Origin: Ficedula albicollis
Lineage: Eukaryota; Chordata; Aves; Passeriformes; Muscicapidae
Length of the DNA stretch: 64,000 bases
Direction of reading: 5' to 3'
Assembly (NCBI RefSeq): GCF_000247815.1
Contig: NC_021674.1
Span: forward strand, 9,856,466 to 9,920,465
Shown: positions 30,103-42,542 of the stretch, one piece after another
Position numbering within the stretch: position 1 is the first letter of the stretch
Layout of the letters: each line of letters starts with the position of its first letter
Made by a program: the position numbers and the translations under genes
Notes under the pieces: model-generated
Told to the model about the DNA's origin: nothing
The model's input: the letters and a program-made list of their open reading frames with translations, nothing else
Databases searched by the model: none

Positions 30103-30300
30103 CTTTGAGAAATCCATCTGAATTGCTAGTTCACATTTGAGCACTTTGAGAAATCCATCTATATTGCTAGTTCACATTTGAGCACTTTTAACAAGAGTGT
30201 AAAACTTGAATTCACAAGGTTTGCTTTGAGAAATCCATCTGAATTGCTAGTTCACATTTGAGCACTTTTTACAAGAGTGTAAAACTTGAATTCACAAGGT
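30103..30300. repeat. Nested tandem repeat, 41- and 80-bp periods
   Basis: The block ctttgagaaatccatctgaa (or its TATA variant) followed by ttgctagttcacatttgagc starts at 30103, 30144 and 30224. The last two copies also share the downstream acaagagtgtaaaacttgaa, so a short duplication is nested within a longer one. The repeat lies 455 bp upstream of ACTR2 exon 2. Confidence 0.9.
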
Positions 30301-30754
30301 TTTGGGGCTTTTTCTGATGTGTAATTCATTATGCTACTGTGTGCTCTCATTGGACAGGTGATTTAATTAGGTTTCAGTGGGTGCTCATTATAAGGTGATC
30401 CATTACAAAATTACAGATTTCAGGTTGGTAGAGGACTTTTTTATAGAGTGGCAAGAAATCCAGATTCAGACACTGAACTCTTATACATCTTGCAGTGTAC
30501 TTATTCGTTTTAAACTGTTTCTCAAGGTCTGATAGTCTTGATTCAGAAAACATTATGGAAAATACTTTTATTCAGTTTTAAAAATCTATGCATCATCTAA
30601 AATGTGTAAAATTGGTTTGAAAGTGTAAATCAGTTTGGTTTCCAGTGGGGCACATGGTCTTAAATTTGGACTTTTAATTTTTTACCCCAAACCAGGTTTC
30701 TATTTGTAAGCAAAAGTAATACATATTCTAATAAAATTATTTCTTCCTTTTCAG

Positions 30755-30865
30755 TTTGTGAAATGTGGCTATGCAGGCTCGAATTTTCCAGAGCACATTT
30801 TTCCAGCTTTGGTTGGAAGACCAATTATAAGATCAACTGCTAAAGTAGGAAACATTGAAATCAAG
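30755..30865 (+). CDS. ACTR2: ACTR2 exon 2 (actin-related protein 2, residues 17-53)
   Basis: ACTR2 encodes Arp2, which pairs with Arp3 in the seven-subunit Arp2/3 complex and acts as a seed for branched actin filaments at the cell cortex and on endosomes. This is the first coding exon present. It is 111 nt, phase 0, with an acceptor ending TTTTCAG and the donor GTAAAT. It encodes 37 residues beginning [20 protein letters not shown] and ending VGNIEIK, which is the second part of the phosphate-1 loop of the actin fold followed by the start of subdomain 2. Compared with the human protein as I recall it, residue 45 is Ala rather than Thr. The eight visible exons add up to residues 17-394, so only exon 1 is missing. 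The identification rests on near-complete identity over 378 residues and conserved exon phases. Confidence 0.98.
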
Positions 30866-33697
30866 GTAAATTTTTTGATTGTTATTTCTTTCTGACAGAT
30901 AAAAATATTTATGGCAGCTTTTGACTTGTGTAATGTATGGAAGTGCTTTTTTCTTAACTCCATTTGATGCTGTTTCAGTATCTCTTGATTCATTTCTGTA
31001 CTGGATTTTAGCTTGTCACAAACTACAAAGTTAAGAAGAGGGTAATCTAAAGCACTGAAGGCCTTCAGATAGTACACCTGAGGAGACAGCAGGTAGGGCT
31101 CGAGTGCTTCTGGGCAAAAAGGGGCTTCAAATGCCAATATGCAAATGGTGTCAAGATTAGAAGGCAGAAGTCAGACAGAAGTGACTGACTGTCACCAGGC
31201 TGTATCGTGGGATTTTGAGACTATGCTGAAGAACTGCTGGAGCTTCCAGGTTTTTCTGTATGGTTTGCTTTCTACTCAGAGTTGATCATCTGTGATCTTG
31301 TATGAGATGTTTAATCTTGGTTGTGTTTGTTTCATTGTTTCTATGGTTTTCGTTTTCCTTTTGCTGTTGACGGACATAGGTTCTCCACACCAGTTAGAGA
31401 TGGAGAGGCTCTGTTCAGGCTGCTCTGTCTTGGGGCATTATTCTAAGACATGGAGGGAGAACCACTGTTGGAGAATTAATTTTCTCAAGTCCAGGGAGCT
31501 ATAATTTTTCACTTATTTTGTAATTAGAGAGTAACACTTCAAATGTTATTAGTTGCTTCTGCTGTATAGGCTTCGGTAAATGTCTCGGCCCTGCTGTGGT
31601 CACATCCTCTCTTCTTGCTTCTAGCCACACAATTCTCACCTTGTGCTGGTCATGCTGCTTGTGCAGGCATGTTGTGAGCTGCTTTAGTGAGCTGATCCAG
31701 CTGAAAAAGAGGGATTTCTTGGTCAGGTAAAGTAATGACTGCTTTACTAGGCCATTGTGCAAACGCCAGTTGGAGAGAAGGAGAAGCAGGCAGCAATGCA
31801 GAACTGTAGAAGTGCCCACTTAGGCCAGTGAAGGTTAAGTAGGACCACACATATACAGGATTTCAATTTTGCTTTCCTTACTGGTTCTGAGCAGCAGTTT
31901 TGGAAGAGGAAAAAAATTGGTCCAGTCTTGTTCCTTATTTTCAGAACCCCGTAGTTGACAAGGAGAACTTGAATTATTTGGTTTCTGCTTCTGCCTGTAA
32001 AATGGTTGTAGTATCAGCAGAAGGCCATACAAGGAAGTAAAAAGGCTGAAAAGTGCTAGACCTTCTGAAAATGTGATTGTGGGTTTGTCTTGTTACTATC
32101 TCAATAATGCTTTACCTTGTATCACTTAAGACAAGTTGGTTGAGAGGATAGAGATCCTCCCCTTTCACAGTAGAGAGGATTTTTTGTAAGGAGACAAAAA
32201 ACATAATTCTTTCTCTAGTAAGATTTGGGGAGAGGTATTTCTTTGTGTATCTTCTTGAACTTAATGTGAGAAGCCTCCTTAAGGGAGGTCCTGGTAAAGT
32301 TTTATGAAATTATGCAGTGATTTATGAGTCTAAACTCCCCCCCCGAATTTTCTTGCATGAAATCTCACTGTTGAAGTTATATTTTCTTTCCTGCTGATTC
32401 AATACAGCCTATCCTACCAGTTTTGGTATCCTCTGATACCTGATAATTTAATATTGTTACAGGTAGGAGTGCTGCATTGAAAAGATAGGAGGTAGAAGTG
32501 GGTAGTTGCTACGAGATCAGCAAAAGAACCTGTAAACAATCATCTCGCGTGCATTGCTGGTCTTCTGCTTGAGCATGGGTCATGTGGGTGTGATTCAAAG
32601 AGTATAAACTGTGTCTAGATTTTTTCTACAAGTTTTATATCATCTGCCTGTAACAGCTGTCACCCTTTCTTAAGGAAGCAGTGTATCAAGAGAAGAAATC
32701 CCTGCCACAGACACTATGGGTATTCCAGTAGGGTAATACAGTAGAAAGACTTGTTAAGTGCGAGTGCTGTTTTTCTTTGTGAGAATCTTGCAGATTTCCT
32801 AAAAAAATGTATTTTAGCAGATGAGTTTTATGCCAAAATTTAATTCTAGGCATACGCTGTGAGTTCTTATGGGACAAGTTTAAAACTGAGTAAAGGAAGC
32901 TGGAAAGGAGATTACCAGTTTGACTTTTGAAAACTTCAGGAAAGCTGCACTCCTGTGAAATCCAGTAATTCTGTGAAAGGAGCCTGGAAGCTGATCAAAA
33001 CAGTGGTTATCATCCATTGAGTTACCAATTTCAAGTTTCTTTGACCATATTTTCCTTGTGGATTTTCATTTCAGCTTGCAGCAGGGATATAGCTTTTTCT
33101 CTTACTCAGGAATTCAGTTACTGAAATTATTTTGCTTAAAATTGCAACTAAACCAGAAGCATAGATGCTGCTCTTGGCTTTTACTGACTTACTAGTCAGC
33201 AGCAGGTTTGAAGGGGTATTAAGTCAGTACTAAGGAGTAGTTTTCAATTCTTGGATATATTAAGTGAATTTTTAGAACAAAATTTAAATTTAGCAATTGT
33301 CAGAGCTGGTTATGGTCAATTGTCCTGTGCAGTCTTGTCTAATTTAGATATACACCTAGCCCAGGGTGAAACTCCACTGTTACACAATATTTATACACAG
33401 GATCCTATTTATGAGAGATAGGTAGATACACTGATCTTGTTTGCAGTCTAGGAAGCCTAAACATGACTTCCCACTGACATGTAGTAATAGCTTCCTTTTA
33501 AGAGACAATTTAATCTGATGTCCTGATAATGTTAGTTTGGCCCTAACTAAACTAACTCAAATCATTTCCTGCTGTACATGCATCTCTTTTCAGCCTAATT
33601 CTACTGTGTACTTAAAATAATTTGAGAATTTCATTTAGGCCTTTTCTGACTTTCTTGCTTCTACCTTTTCTTCACCTTTCTTGACCTGTTGAAGTAG
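30866..33697 (+). other. ACTR2: ACTR2 intron 2, part before the microexon
   Basis: Begins GTAAATTTT and ends TTGAAGTAG before the microexon. Open frames up to 122 codons lie on the minus strand (for example 30769-31137, which overlaps exon 2 in antisense) and are chance. No repeat family was recognised. Confidence 0.8.
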
Positions 33698-33712
33698 AAT
33701 AACAAAATGATG
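33698..33712 (+). CDS. ACTR2: ACTR2 alternative 15-nt microexon (five-residue insert)
   Basis: Fifteen bases, aataacaaaatgatg, are flanked by an AG acceptor (gttgaagtag) and a strong donor, GTAAGT, with a pyrimidine-rich stretch (ctaccttttcttcacctttc) just upstream. The exon is phase 0 on both sides and would insert NNKMM after residue 53. Human ACTR2 has a 399-residue isoform with a five-residue insert at this point (from memory NNKKM), so this is very likely the conserved alternative exon with one substitution. The insert falls in subdomain 2 near the DNase-loop region, so it could change how Arp2 contacts its partners; that effect is inference. Confidence 0.85.
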
Positions 33713-35726
33713 GTAAGTGAGGTGCCCCTGTGCTTTTTGTTTACCATTTTTGCTTCATGAGACCTAGTAGCTGTTATGTTATTTTTTAAATGCTATTCAT
33801 TGTTTTGTCTTGTCTTACATTTTACATTTGAATACATACTTCTTTTGGACATTGTTCATTGCTTTGGTTTACTGGCAACTAATTAACGAGAATATTTTAT
33901 GTATTGCTTTTAAATGCTGTGTAACCTGTAGTTTTGCAAGATGCAAGAATAACATTGAAAGATCAACATGAACTCAGCATCTTTAACAGCATAAATTGCT
34001 ATATTTAACATTGCATAAGAAATGTTCAGACTTCCGTTAGACAGATATTACTGAGTACTGAAGTGGTGGAAATGTTGGATGCCACGATACTGATTCCTTT
34101 GCACATTTGGTTGTGTGTCCTTCTTCCTCTTCAACTGCCAAGTATACATGTTTGTTAGTGTGCTAATGCTGATGTTCTCAAGAGAGAACAATTGTTCTGC
34201 CCTTTAGCTTTGTTTTAAAAGGATGTGAAAGTTTTGTGCAACTTTGGCTTTGCACCTTTGAATAGCAGCTGTTCCTGGGCTATGTCCTGTTGGGCAGCTT
34301 AGAGCCTCAAAGAGCAGTGCACAAAAAAGGCTTCTGATTCTTCTAACTGATGGAGTTTGTGTCGTCTTAAATTCTCATTAGTAATGTGCCTACATGGTGG
34401 AGTTCTCATAGTATGGTTTCACCAGAGTGCTTTTGATTGAAAGTGTTGGAGTCTTGTCTTCTGTACAGTCGAGAGCTAAAGTGTGATCTGCTGTGCAAGG
34501 CAAAACAAATAAAACACCTTGTCAGGGAGAGTGGGTGAAAGACGAAGGGTTTCACTTAAACTACTTTCAATTAACTTCCTTTTTATATAGTCAAGAGCAA
34601 CTGCTTAGGTTACTTCTAAAATAGGCATTATAAACCAGATGCCAGATTTTTTTCTTGTGCATCCTTTTTTCCCTGGCATTGAATAGTAGGTTGAGTAATT
34701 CTCACTTCCACTGTGCCACGGCAACTGCATATGTTTGGATGAAACTGGCTTTTCTTTTTCTTTTTTTTTTTTTTTCCAATTAATATTATTATGGACACAG
34801 AGCTAATGGTACCTAGAAATATGTTCTTATTCTTAAAGCCTAAGTACAAGTGAGTCAGTTCAGGCTTCTGTAGAAAAGTACGGGATATAATGAGTAGCAA
34901 AGATAAGATGTTACTGTGCATACTTCCTGTGGGAAATACGTGGGAAAGGAGAAGATGTGATGCTACTAATTTGAATGTGCAATGTTTGCATAACTAACGT
35001 TAATAAACAGATTGCTTAATCAGTGTGAAATGACTATACAAGTTGCATTAGTTGGTTGTGTTTGTGCAAGAATGCATTACTGGGTTTTCTGGCTTGGGAC
35101 TTTTGGCAAGGAACAGATGAGGTTAAATTTTATATTCAGATGTGTCTCTTCACACCCTATTGACACAGGCAATATGTAAACCATTGTTTCTTTTAATGTC
35201 TGGTGTGGAATTTATAATCTCTTATTTGCTTTTGCTCCTGTTCGGTATGCTTATTCACCACTCATTATTCCTTTTTTGGTATTGTGCACAGAAATTTGCA
35301 ACATGCATGGAAAAATATTCTGCCAATCCCACCTACTACCCTTATGTGCTGTTTTGCATCTCAACTCTTAGAAATAAGTATTTGATAAAATAATTTTGGA
35401 GGTGTCAGTGGAGAAACACCTGTACTTACAAAGTATTTATATCTCTAGCTCTGACAGGGTTTATTGGTTTCTTTAAGGTTAATTGAAAAAATAAAATTAA
35501 TAATGTTTATTTTTGAAAAGCTGTGGGATGGATAAGAGCCAAATTTAAACATTATATGAAATATATTCTACTTCTCTCTAAAGTACCAGCAAATAATTGA
35601 AAAATATGGGCGTTGTTTAAGAACATATCTGGATACAGGCTGAAGCAGTTCACTGTCATTCTTGAGGAGTTTGGTGTTTAGTAAACTTGGTAAACACTGA
35701 CATGTTTTTGTATTAAAATTTTACAG
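33713..35726 (+). other. ACTR2: ACTR2 intron 2, part after the microexon
   Basis: Begins GTAAGTGAGG and ends TTTTACAG. A T-rich tract lies near 34755-34776. No embedded gene or recognisable mobile element. Confidence 0.8.
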
Positions 35727-35942
35727 GATCTGATGGTTGGTGATGAAGCCAGTGAATTACGATCAATGCTGGAAGTGAATTATCCGATGGAGAATGGCAT
35801 AGTTCGAAACTGGGATGATATGAAGCACCTTTGGGATTACACGTTTGGACCAGAAAAACTTAATATTGACACAAAAAATTGTAAAATACTACTCACAGAG
35901 CCTCCCATGAATCCAACCAAAAATAGGGAGAAGATTGTGGAG
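35727..35942 (+). CDS. ACTR2: ACTR2 exon 3 (residues 54-125)
   Basis: 216 nt in phase 0 encode 72 residues from [10 protein letters not shown] to NREKIVE, completing subdomain 2 and returning to subdomain 1 with the LLTEPPMNP strand-turn that all actins share. The acceptor is TTTTACAG and the donor GTATGTGTG. Residue 103 is Lys, where I recall Arg in human. No stop or frameshift. Confidence 0.98.
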
Positions 35943-36650
35943 GTATGTGTGTCTAGTAGGAGCTGATATACAGTCACTGGGGCAGTGCTAGGAGATTCCT
36001 TGTTCCAGCAACAGGCGGTGACTGCCTGAAGCAAAGCAGTTCTGTTCTCTAACCAAAACCCATTCTCAGCCATAGGCATGAATGCTACTGTGCTTAAATT
36101 CAAACCAGCTGATCTCATTCACAAGCTGTAAGCAGGCTTCTTGTCTTAAGCATTAATGGCAGCATTAAAACACAGAGTTGGAAATACATGCCTGTCTTCA
36201 CATACCCAGGATACGTTGATTACTAGCTGTTGGATGGATGTTAATTACTGTAAATGACTTGGACTTGCATAAGCCAGTAATACAGAGGAGATTGGAGCTA
36301 GATGATGCTTACCAGATGGAGCAGTGTTGTTGGAAGTAGTTGAGACGAAGGTGTGATGACAACCAATGTACTAATCTTTAATTAGTGCTAGGGATTATCA
36401 ATGAAAGCCTTCTAAGAAGGAAAGCCTGGTTCTTGCATCCTCATATCTGAGTGCTGTCCTGGCTGATCTAAGTTCCAGCTGAACCTTGTATTCAGTGTAA
36501 GTTGTCAGATATGTATTGTTTAGCTCCTGTACATGTCATGAAGACTCAGGTTTAAAGAGTGGTAGTGTTTGGTGAGAAGAGAGTGTTTAGTTTCCTGTTT
36601 TGTTGAATTTTTTTCCTATAAGCATCATAGGTATTTTCAAATAATATACG

Positions 36651-36770
36651 TTTGAATATCAGAGCTTGTATATATGTATATTTCCCCAAATTCATTGCTT
36701 AGTCTGTTAATTTGAATATCTGAGCTTGTATATATATATATATTTCCCCAAATTCATTGCTTAGTCTGTT
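36651..36770. repeat. Two-copy tandem repeat, 60-bp period
   Basis: tttgaatatc followed by gagcttgtatatat and ccccaaattcattgcttagt occurs from 36651 and from 36711. The copies differ mainly in the length of the internal TA microsatellite. Confidence 0.9.
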
Positions 36771-36962
36771 AAGAATTTACATTTATCATGAGCTTTCCTT
36801 TGAAATCCTTTTGATCTCACAGCTAGAGTAGGTCTTTCTGCAACTTGGCAGTGGATATATTTGCACTAACCCTTTTTTCAGCAACCAGTGGGCAAATGAA
36901 GTCTAGCAATATTGGGAAAACTTAAGTGAAAAAAAAATCAGACTGTGCCATCTAAATTCAGC

Positions 36963-36985
36963 TTTTTTTTTTTTTTTTTAGCAAT

Positions 36986-37034
<49 letters not shown>

Positions 37035-37053
37035 TTTTTTTTTTTTTAGCAAT
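36963..37053 (+). repeat. 46-base G run flanked by a duplicated T-tract + AGCAAT
   Basis: T18 plus AGCAAT (36963-36986) precedes a pure G46 run (36987-37032), and T15 plus AGCAAT (37033-37053) follows it. The duplicated flank means the same short genomic segment is present on both sides of the G tract, as would happen when two contig ends that really overlap were joined through a false G filler. It lies in ACTR2 intron 3. Confidence 0.93.
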
Positions 37054-39642
37054 TGTGGACATTAGGGTCCTATGACCTCAGTATCAGGTAATGCAACACC
37101 AGTAATCTCATGTACTGTGTATCAGCCAGCTGCGGTGTGATAGGCAGAGCAGGTTATTCTGGGTGGCCTCCACGTGGCAGGAATGGCTGTTTCCTGTCTG
37201 TTTCTTTGCTTTTCAGTTGTCAACAATAGTGGTTTTGTTTCTGTTTTCCTGATAAATACGAAAGGATGGATTTTAGTTATTCCCACGCCAAGTAATTTTA
37301 TACCGAAAATTCAAAAGTCTAGCATGGCCTCTGAATTCTGATAGGATATTTGCATTGCTCCATTTGCCTTTTTAACACCACTCCAGAGACCATAGATGCT
37401 TAATCATGATGCAGAAGATTAGTGAGAACTAGAATCCATTTTTGCAAATTTAAATTTAAATACGCAGAAGCTCATTATTTCTATTAATGTTTTTAGTGGA
37501 ACGCAATGTTATGAGAACTTGCAATATTTAGTTGAACTGCAGTGTATTTTTACTCTTTCCATTTTTGACATGGCCGCCTCCTTTCCAGGGAGGCAAGCCC
37601 AGTATGAGGCAGAGGACTGAATGAAGGTATTTCCTAAAGCCTGCAGTAAATATCATAATGTCTCCAATATCTAAATATCATAATATCATAATGCCTTTTG
37701 GGAACAGTGCAGTTAACATTTTAGAGGAAAAGCTTGGTCATCTGGACCATATAAAGATGATAGATAATTATATGTGCTGTCCTTTATTCTGTTTCCAGTA
37801 ATTCTCTCTCCTCATTTCATCACTTTGTCAGACCCACCTACAATAGTAAGGCAGCAAGTGTTCACATGTCAGCTATATTGTAAAATACATGTTTAAGAAG
37901 TGCTTTTCCTTTCATAGCATGGACAAGACCTGGATTTCTCCTCAGCTTAATGGAGTGTTTGCTGTTTGTCTTTATATGCTGCACTCTCATTGTGTAACAC
38001 TCTCAGAAGCAACCAGACTGAAGTAGCAAATCAAGAAGCTGTAGAGACACTCAAGCACAGCCAACTTCATCTAATCCAACCTAAGATTCCTTATATTTTT
38101 TCCCAGTTTTTAATTCTTCTTTTCTGTACCCAGTTAGAACATCACTTTGTAGGTAATCAAAAATCTGCTGTTGTGTGAAGAAGAATCTTTTCAGGGAAAC
38201 ATATTGGTCAGTATTTATATCTTAAGATTTGTTACCATACATGCCCTATGTCAAGGCATTTTCATGTCAAAGGAAGTAATGCAGAGGAGAAAGCATTTAT
38301 TTTCTCTTGAAAGAAAGAATGACAACACCCCCAAAGGTTATAAAAGGTTTTGTAGCGGCCTTTAGGGTTTGAAGGCAGTAACTAGTGCCATTTGAATAGT
38401 GATTTTATTGTATGAAGGTGATAATTTAAATTTTTCTTATATTATTTTTTCATTTAATATGCACTCAGGTTGTTTGAAAATACCCATTGGAGTAGTGTTG
38501 GGTTTAGATAATGACTACTCAAAGGGAATCTATTTTGAGTTGCTGCCCTTTCAACTGTTCCCTTTCTGTTCCTTTTCACACGGAGGAGGTTCTTTAAATA
38601 GTTCAGAATTCTAAAATTGTCAGGCATCAGCTTTTTTCTTCAAAAATATTAAGATTTCTTTTACTTGAGCTGTGGAAGCACTTAGGATGCAATCAGTTTC
38701 TAACCCTAGAAGTTGCAGAAGGGTTCAGAAGGCTGTAGGGTAGCAAAAGCAAAACTTCTGTATATGTTGGAATAATCAGAGTTCATCCATTTTTCCTGAT
38801 AAAGCTTATTGACGGGAAAACTGCTGTACAGCATGATTTGTTTACTTGGCCTTTTCTTGTGTTTAGGAAGAAAACAAGATCCTATAAACTCTACATCCCT
38901 TTAGTCTTGGCCTGCTTCTTAACTGAAACTAGTTCAGTGATGAGGGAAACCTAGTGTACAAGACAAGGAGTTATTTTTCCTGTTTCAGTATGAATTCTGC
39001 AAACCTATGAAGTAGATTTTACACTAAATTTGAAAGTTTGTCATTGGTTGCCCTTTCAAGAAGAGCAGACGGTGGTCCAGATCCAGAGAACAACCTGTGA
39101 TACTGGGCTTATTCTAGACTAAGATATGAAGGAGTCTGGTCTTTACTTGACATAGTGTGCAATTGTATAAAGCCTGTAGCTTAATATGAAGAATGAAAAA
39201 TGCCTGAACTCGTTTTTAAAGCATACACATTAAACAAACATTTTATTCCCAAGTCACACTTCAGTAATGAACTGCTTGGCTAGTCTGCAAGTACTGCCTC
39301 CCACTCATTAAGCACTTTGGAAAAGTGAAAATTTGTGTAAAGCTGCAAAAATTAATGTGTGGGTTTCTTGTAAGTAATTGCTTTTGTTGCTTAACGGATG
39401 TGGAATATTTAATCTGGCTTGTCCGGTGTGAACAGGTAAGGTACAGAACTGAATGTACTTGTTACTGTCCCAAAACATATAGGTCTCTAATGTTCATTCA
39501 GAATCTGTGTGTTGAAAATTCTTGGAAGCATTTTTGATTAGTGTAAGTACAAAATTCTAGAAATACAGTTTTCTAATACTGATGACATTTCTTTGAGGTA
39601 TTTGGCCTGATTTGGAAGCTGATTTTTGCCTTCATCTTACAG

Positions 39643-39715
39643 GTTATGTTTGAGACATACCAGTTTTCTGGGGTGTATGTAGCCATCCAGGCTGTTCTTA
39701 CTCTCTATGCTCAAG
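39643..39715 (+). CDS. ACTR2: ACTR2 exon 4 (residues 126-149)
   Basis: 73 nt encode [24 protein letters not shown] plus the first base of Gly150. The acceptor is CATCTTACAG and the donor GTAGGC. The segment is the hydrophobic core helix and strand of subdomain 1 that precedes the phosphate-2 loop. Confidence 0.97.
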
Positions 39716-41601
39716 GTAGGCAAAATTAACCTAAAATTTCTTTAGTTTCCAGATGCGTTGCTGAGCTAAAGTACTAACATGGCATTCGGTACTAACTGGA
39801 TCTTGGCCTTAATTCCATGCTGTTCTCTAAGGAAGCTCAGCTCTGACTGACAGCTTGCTTTTTGTTTTGAGGGACTCTTGATAGGTACCACCTGTTGGTG
39901 TTATTTTCATGGATAAATGCAAAAACGTGGTTCCTCAAAACTCTTAGTGTTTGAGGGTCATCATTTTGCCTTTGGCAAATCATTTTGCCTTTGGCATCAA
40001 GTCTTAATGGCTTACTTTGGATTTTCTGAAAAAGGAAGAACTTTTTACTGTGAGTAAGAGAGTAATTTCAAGGAGATGATTATGTGACTTTTGCCCTATT
40101 TTCAGGGGAAAAAAACCCCAAAGTTGAGTCTTTTGCTGTAGATAAACTAAATTGAAATGGTCCTCAGCCTGAGCAGAAAATTAGGGATTGACTGAATTAA
40201 ATGGAAATTCTACCATCGACTTCTGTCCATCTAGGATTTTAAGAAGTTACTCAAGCACATCAGTTCTCATACCATGACTCCTTGCATTTGTTTGTTGGTG
40301 ACTTGATGTATTTAGCTGTCACATAGCAGGACATAAATATCCATATCCATTAACATGTCACTGTAGTGTCTCTGTCCAGGATTAAAAAGCAATGGGGTGC
40401 TGGAAGAGTGGCTCTGCCATGCAAGTCAGTATAACTACTTGAACCAAAACCACTTTTGCAAACCTGAATATTAATTTTATTTGCTGCAATCTGTGCTATT
40501 ACATTTTTTCCCCTTGGTTTTCTTTGGTTTGATTCCTTACAAATATTTAATTAACTGACATCTACAGTCTTAAAGTCTGCTGTAATTATACACGTACCTT
40601 ACTGTGTAGCACTCAGTTACTTCGTGAATAACAGAATATGAGATAACTTAGAACAGTTTGCAGTGTTTCAATGTACCTTCATCTAAAACAAAGCTGAAGA
40701 CCTTTTAAAATGTAAAAATCAAGGGGCGCATAAATCAAACATTTGCTTTTGAAAATTAAAAAAAAAGTCCTTTAAAACATCCTACTTATTTATATTACTT
40801 CAAAGATTAAAGTACTTGCTAAAGTCATATAGAGATGTACCTCATTTCATTGCACCATACTTCTAAGGTCTGTCCTTAACATGTGATTTTTTGCTTTAGG
40901 TAGCTTGTGAGAAACTATAAAACGGTTTTCTGATCAACTTTCAGCATTGATTTTTGCCTCTTAAGTATAGAAACTTCTCCATGTTGCTGATAGCTGTTTT
41001 GTATACCTTAGAATTTAGTGGTTTGTGGTAAACTTTTCTTCATGAGAGTTGGTTTTTTTAGTCTATGAAAGTGGATCTCATTCAGCCTAATACCACTTGT
41101 GTGAGGGAATATTAGGTGTGTGCTGTATAGTCCAAATATTTTTCTCTGCCTTATAAAAGTATTTGGCTTTTTGAATACCAGTAAAAATCAAGTCTAAGAA
41201 TTTAACAAGGTAAACTTATGGCCTGAATAGCTCTAGATTTCTTCATATTTCAGAAATGGATATAAGATTGCACAACTGAATGTGGAGGAATTTGTGCCCC
41301 AATAAGCATTTAATGAGTGCAGATAGTCCCTTTAATTAGAGTGCAATTTAAGATGCCAAAACACCACATAAAATTGTTAGCGGTAGAGTTCTAAACATCT
41401 AGGTAAAAGTAAAAGTAATACTTTTAAAAAAAAAGTGTGAAAGGACTTGTTACTATGAAAACCTAAATTGTTCGGTACCTACTGATGACTGAGGGGAGAG
41501 AGATTGTATCAGTTTACAATGAAAAATCCTATTTTGAACTCTCTGTAGTGCTCTGTTTATGAAAGTACAATGAAAGTTGTGCTTCCCCCTAATTCTTTTA
41601 G
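39716..41601 (+). other. ACTR2: ACTR2 intron 4
   Basis: A 1.9-kb intron. A 19-bp word, tcattttgcctttggcaaa and its near copy, is tandemly repeated at 39961-39998. Nothing else was recognised. It ends in aattcttttag. Confidence 0.85.
39961..39998. repeat. Two-copy 19-bp tandem repeat
   Basis: tcattttgcctttggca is present at 39961 and again at 39980. Confidence 0.85.
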
Positions 41602-41738
41602 GTTTGTTGACTGGTGTTGTCGTGGACTCTGGAGATGGTGTGACTCACATTTGCCCAGTTTATGAAGGTTTCTCCCTCCCTCACCTCACGAGACGGTTAG
41701 ATATTGCTGGGAGGGACATCACTAGGTACCTCATTAAG
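41602..41738 (+). CDS. ACTR2: ACTR2 exon 5 (residues 150-195)
   Basis: 137 nt complete Gly150 and encode [20 protein letters not shown] through RDITRYLIK. The DSGDGVTH motif is the phosphate-2 loop of the actin ATPase fold; Gly160-Asp161-Gly162 contact the nucleotide. The acceptor is TTCTTTTAG and the donor GTAAGC. The open frame runs on into the intron beyond the donor, so the splice site rather than a stop ends the exon. Confidence 0.98.
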
Positions 41739-42542
41739 GTAAGCTGGGAGGGAGGAGGGTTTAAGGTTGAGGCTGGTATCTGTGGTATGTTAGTTCAAGT
41801 CAAAATCCCTTGATAGCAAGAAACTTCTATATATTTTCCCTTTATTATTGATATGTTAATTACATTAAGAACGCCAGTATTCTCTGTGTTACTTCAGTCT
41901 ATGCTTATTGTGTTTCCTCGTCTGAATCACGTGATAATATTGATATTGATGATATTGTTATTCAGAGACATCACATTTTCTTAGTGGCAATCTTGTAGGA
42001 AGGAAATTTATTCCCTCTTTGGGAAGGAAAAGCTTGAAAGTTGGCTTTCTCAATACCTAAAGTGAAAGGTAAATTGTATTCTCTCAGTTCTACTCATGTG
42101 TTTTCAGAAAGACTTTCTTTCAGTATGGGAAATAGTGTAGTGGTTCTTCCCTGATTATTAAATAAAGGAGCATATTTGATAGACAATTCATTTGTTTGGG
42201 TGTTTTAAATATAAGCAACATCTTAGATTGACAAATCTTATGGTTAAAGTGGTATATGGGAATGTCCTGAAGTGACATTCTAAAGATAAGAATTATTTTG
42301 GGTTTTTTTTCATTTGTGTTTGTGCTGGTTATGCTGAAAATTGAAATGATTAAGAAAATTTCCCATTTGGAGTAATGCTGCTGCCTTTCTGGGGGTAATG
42401 GATACACTGGGACAGATTTGTCTTAACACCCAAATTTGCAGCTAAAAAAGGGAGGTGAACAGAGACAGGTGTTTAAAAATACCCCTCTGCTGAGAGGTCT
42501 GGACTGTTCCTCTCATTTGCTAACCTGCTGTGCTCCCTCCAG
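41739..42542 (+). other. ACTR2: ACTR2 intron 5
   Basis: An 804-bp intron from GTAAGCTGGG to the acceptor tgctccctccag. AT-rich, nothing else recognised. Confidence 0.85.

Larger units (their letters stand above)
25261..30754 (+). other. ACTR2: ACTR2 intron 1 (5' end not defined)
   Basis: The sequence between the CpG island and exon 2 ends with the acceptor ttcttccttttcag at 30754. The donor is not visible because exon 1 is missing. The intron has many T-rich tracts and several short tandem duplications listed separately. The longest open frame, 26408-26917 (169 codons, + strand), has an opposing frame on the minus strand and no recognisable domain, so it is taken as chance. Confidence 0.8.
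35943..39642 (+). other. ACTR2: ACTR2 intron 3
   Basis: A 3.7-kb intron from GTATGTGTG to TCTTACAG. It contains a two-copy 60-bp duplication at 36651-36770 and the 46-base G run at 36987-37032. Short open frames inside it are not supported as genes. Confidence 0.85.

Noticed and set aside
36987..37032. Mobile element insertion with a target-site duplication
   Set aside because: Flanks are duplicated, but the insert is pure G with no element sequence; an assembly filler explains it better.
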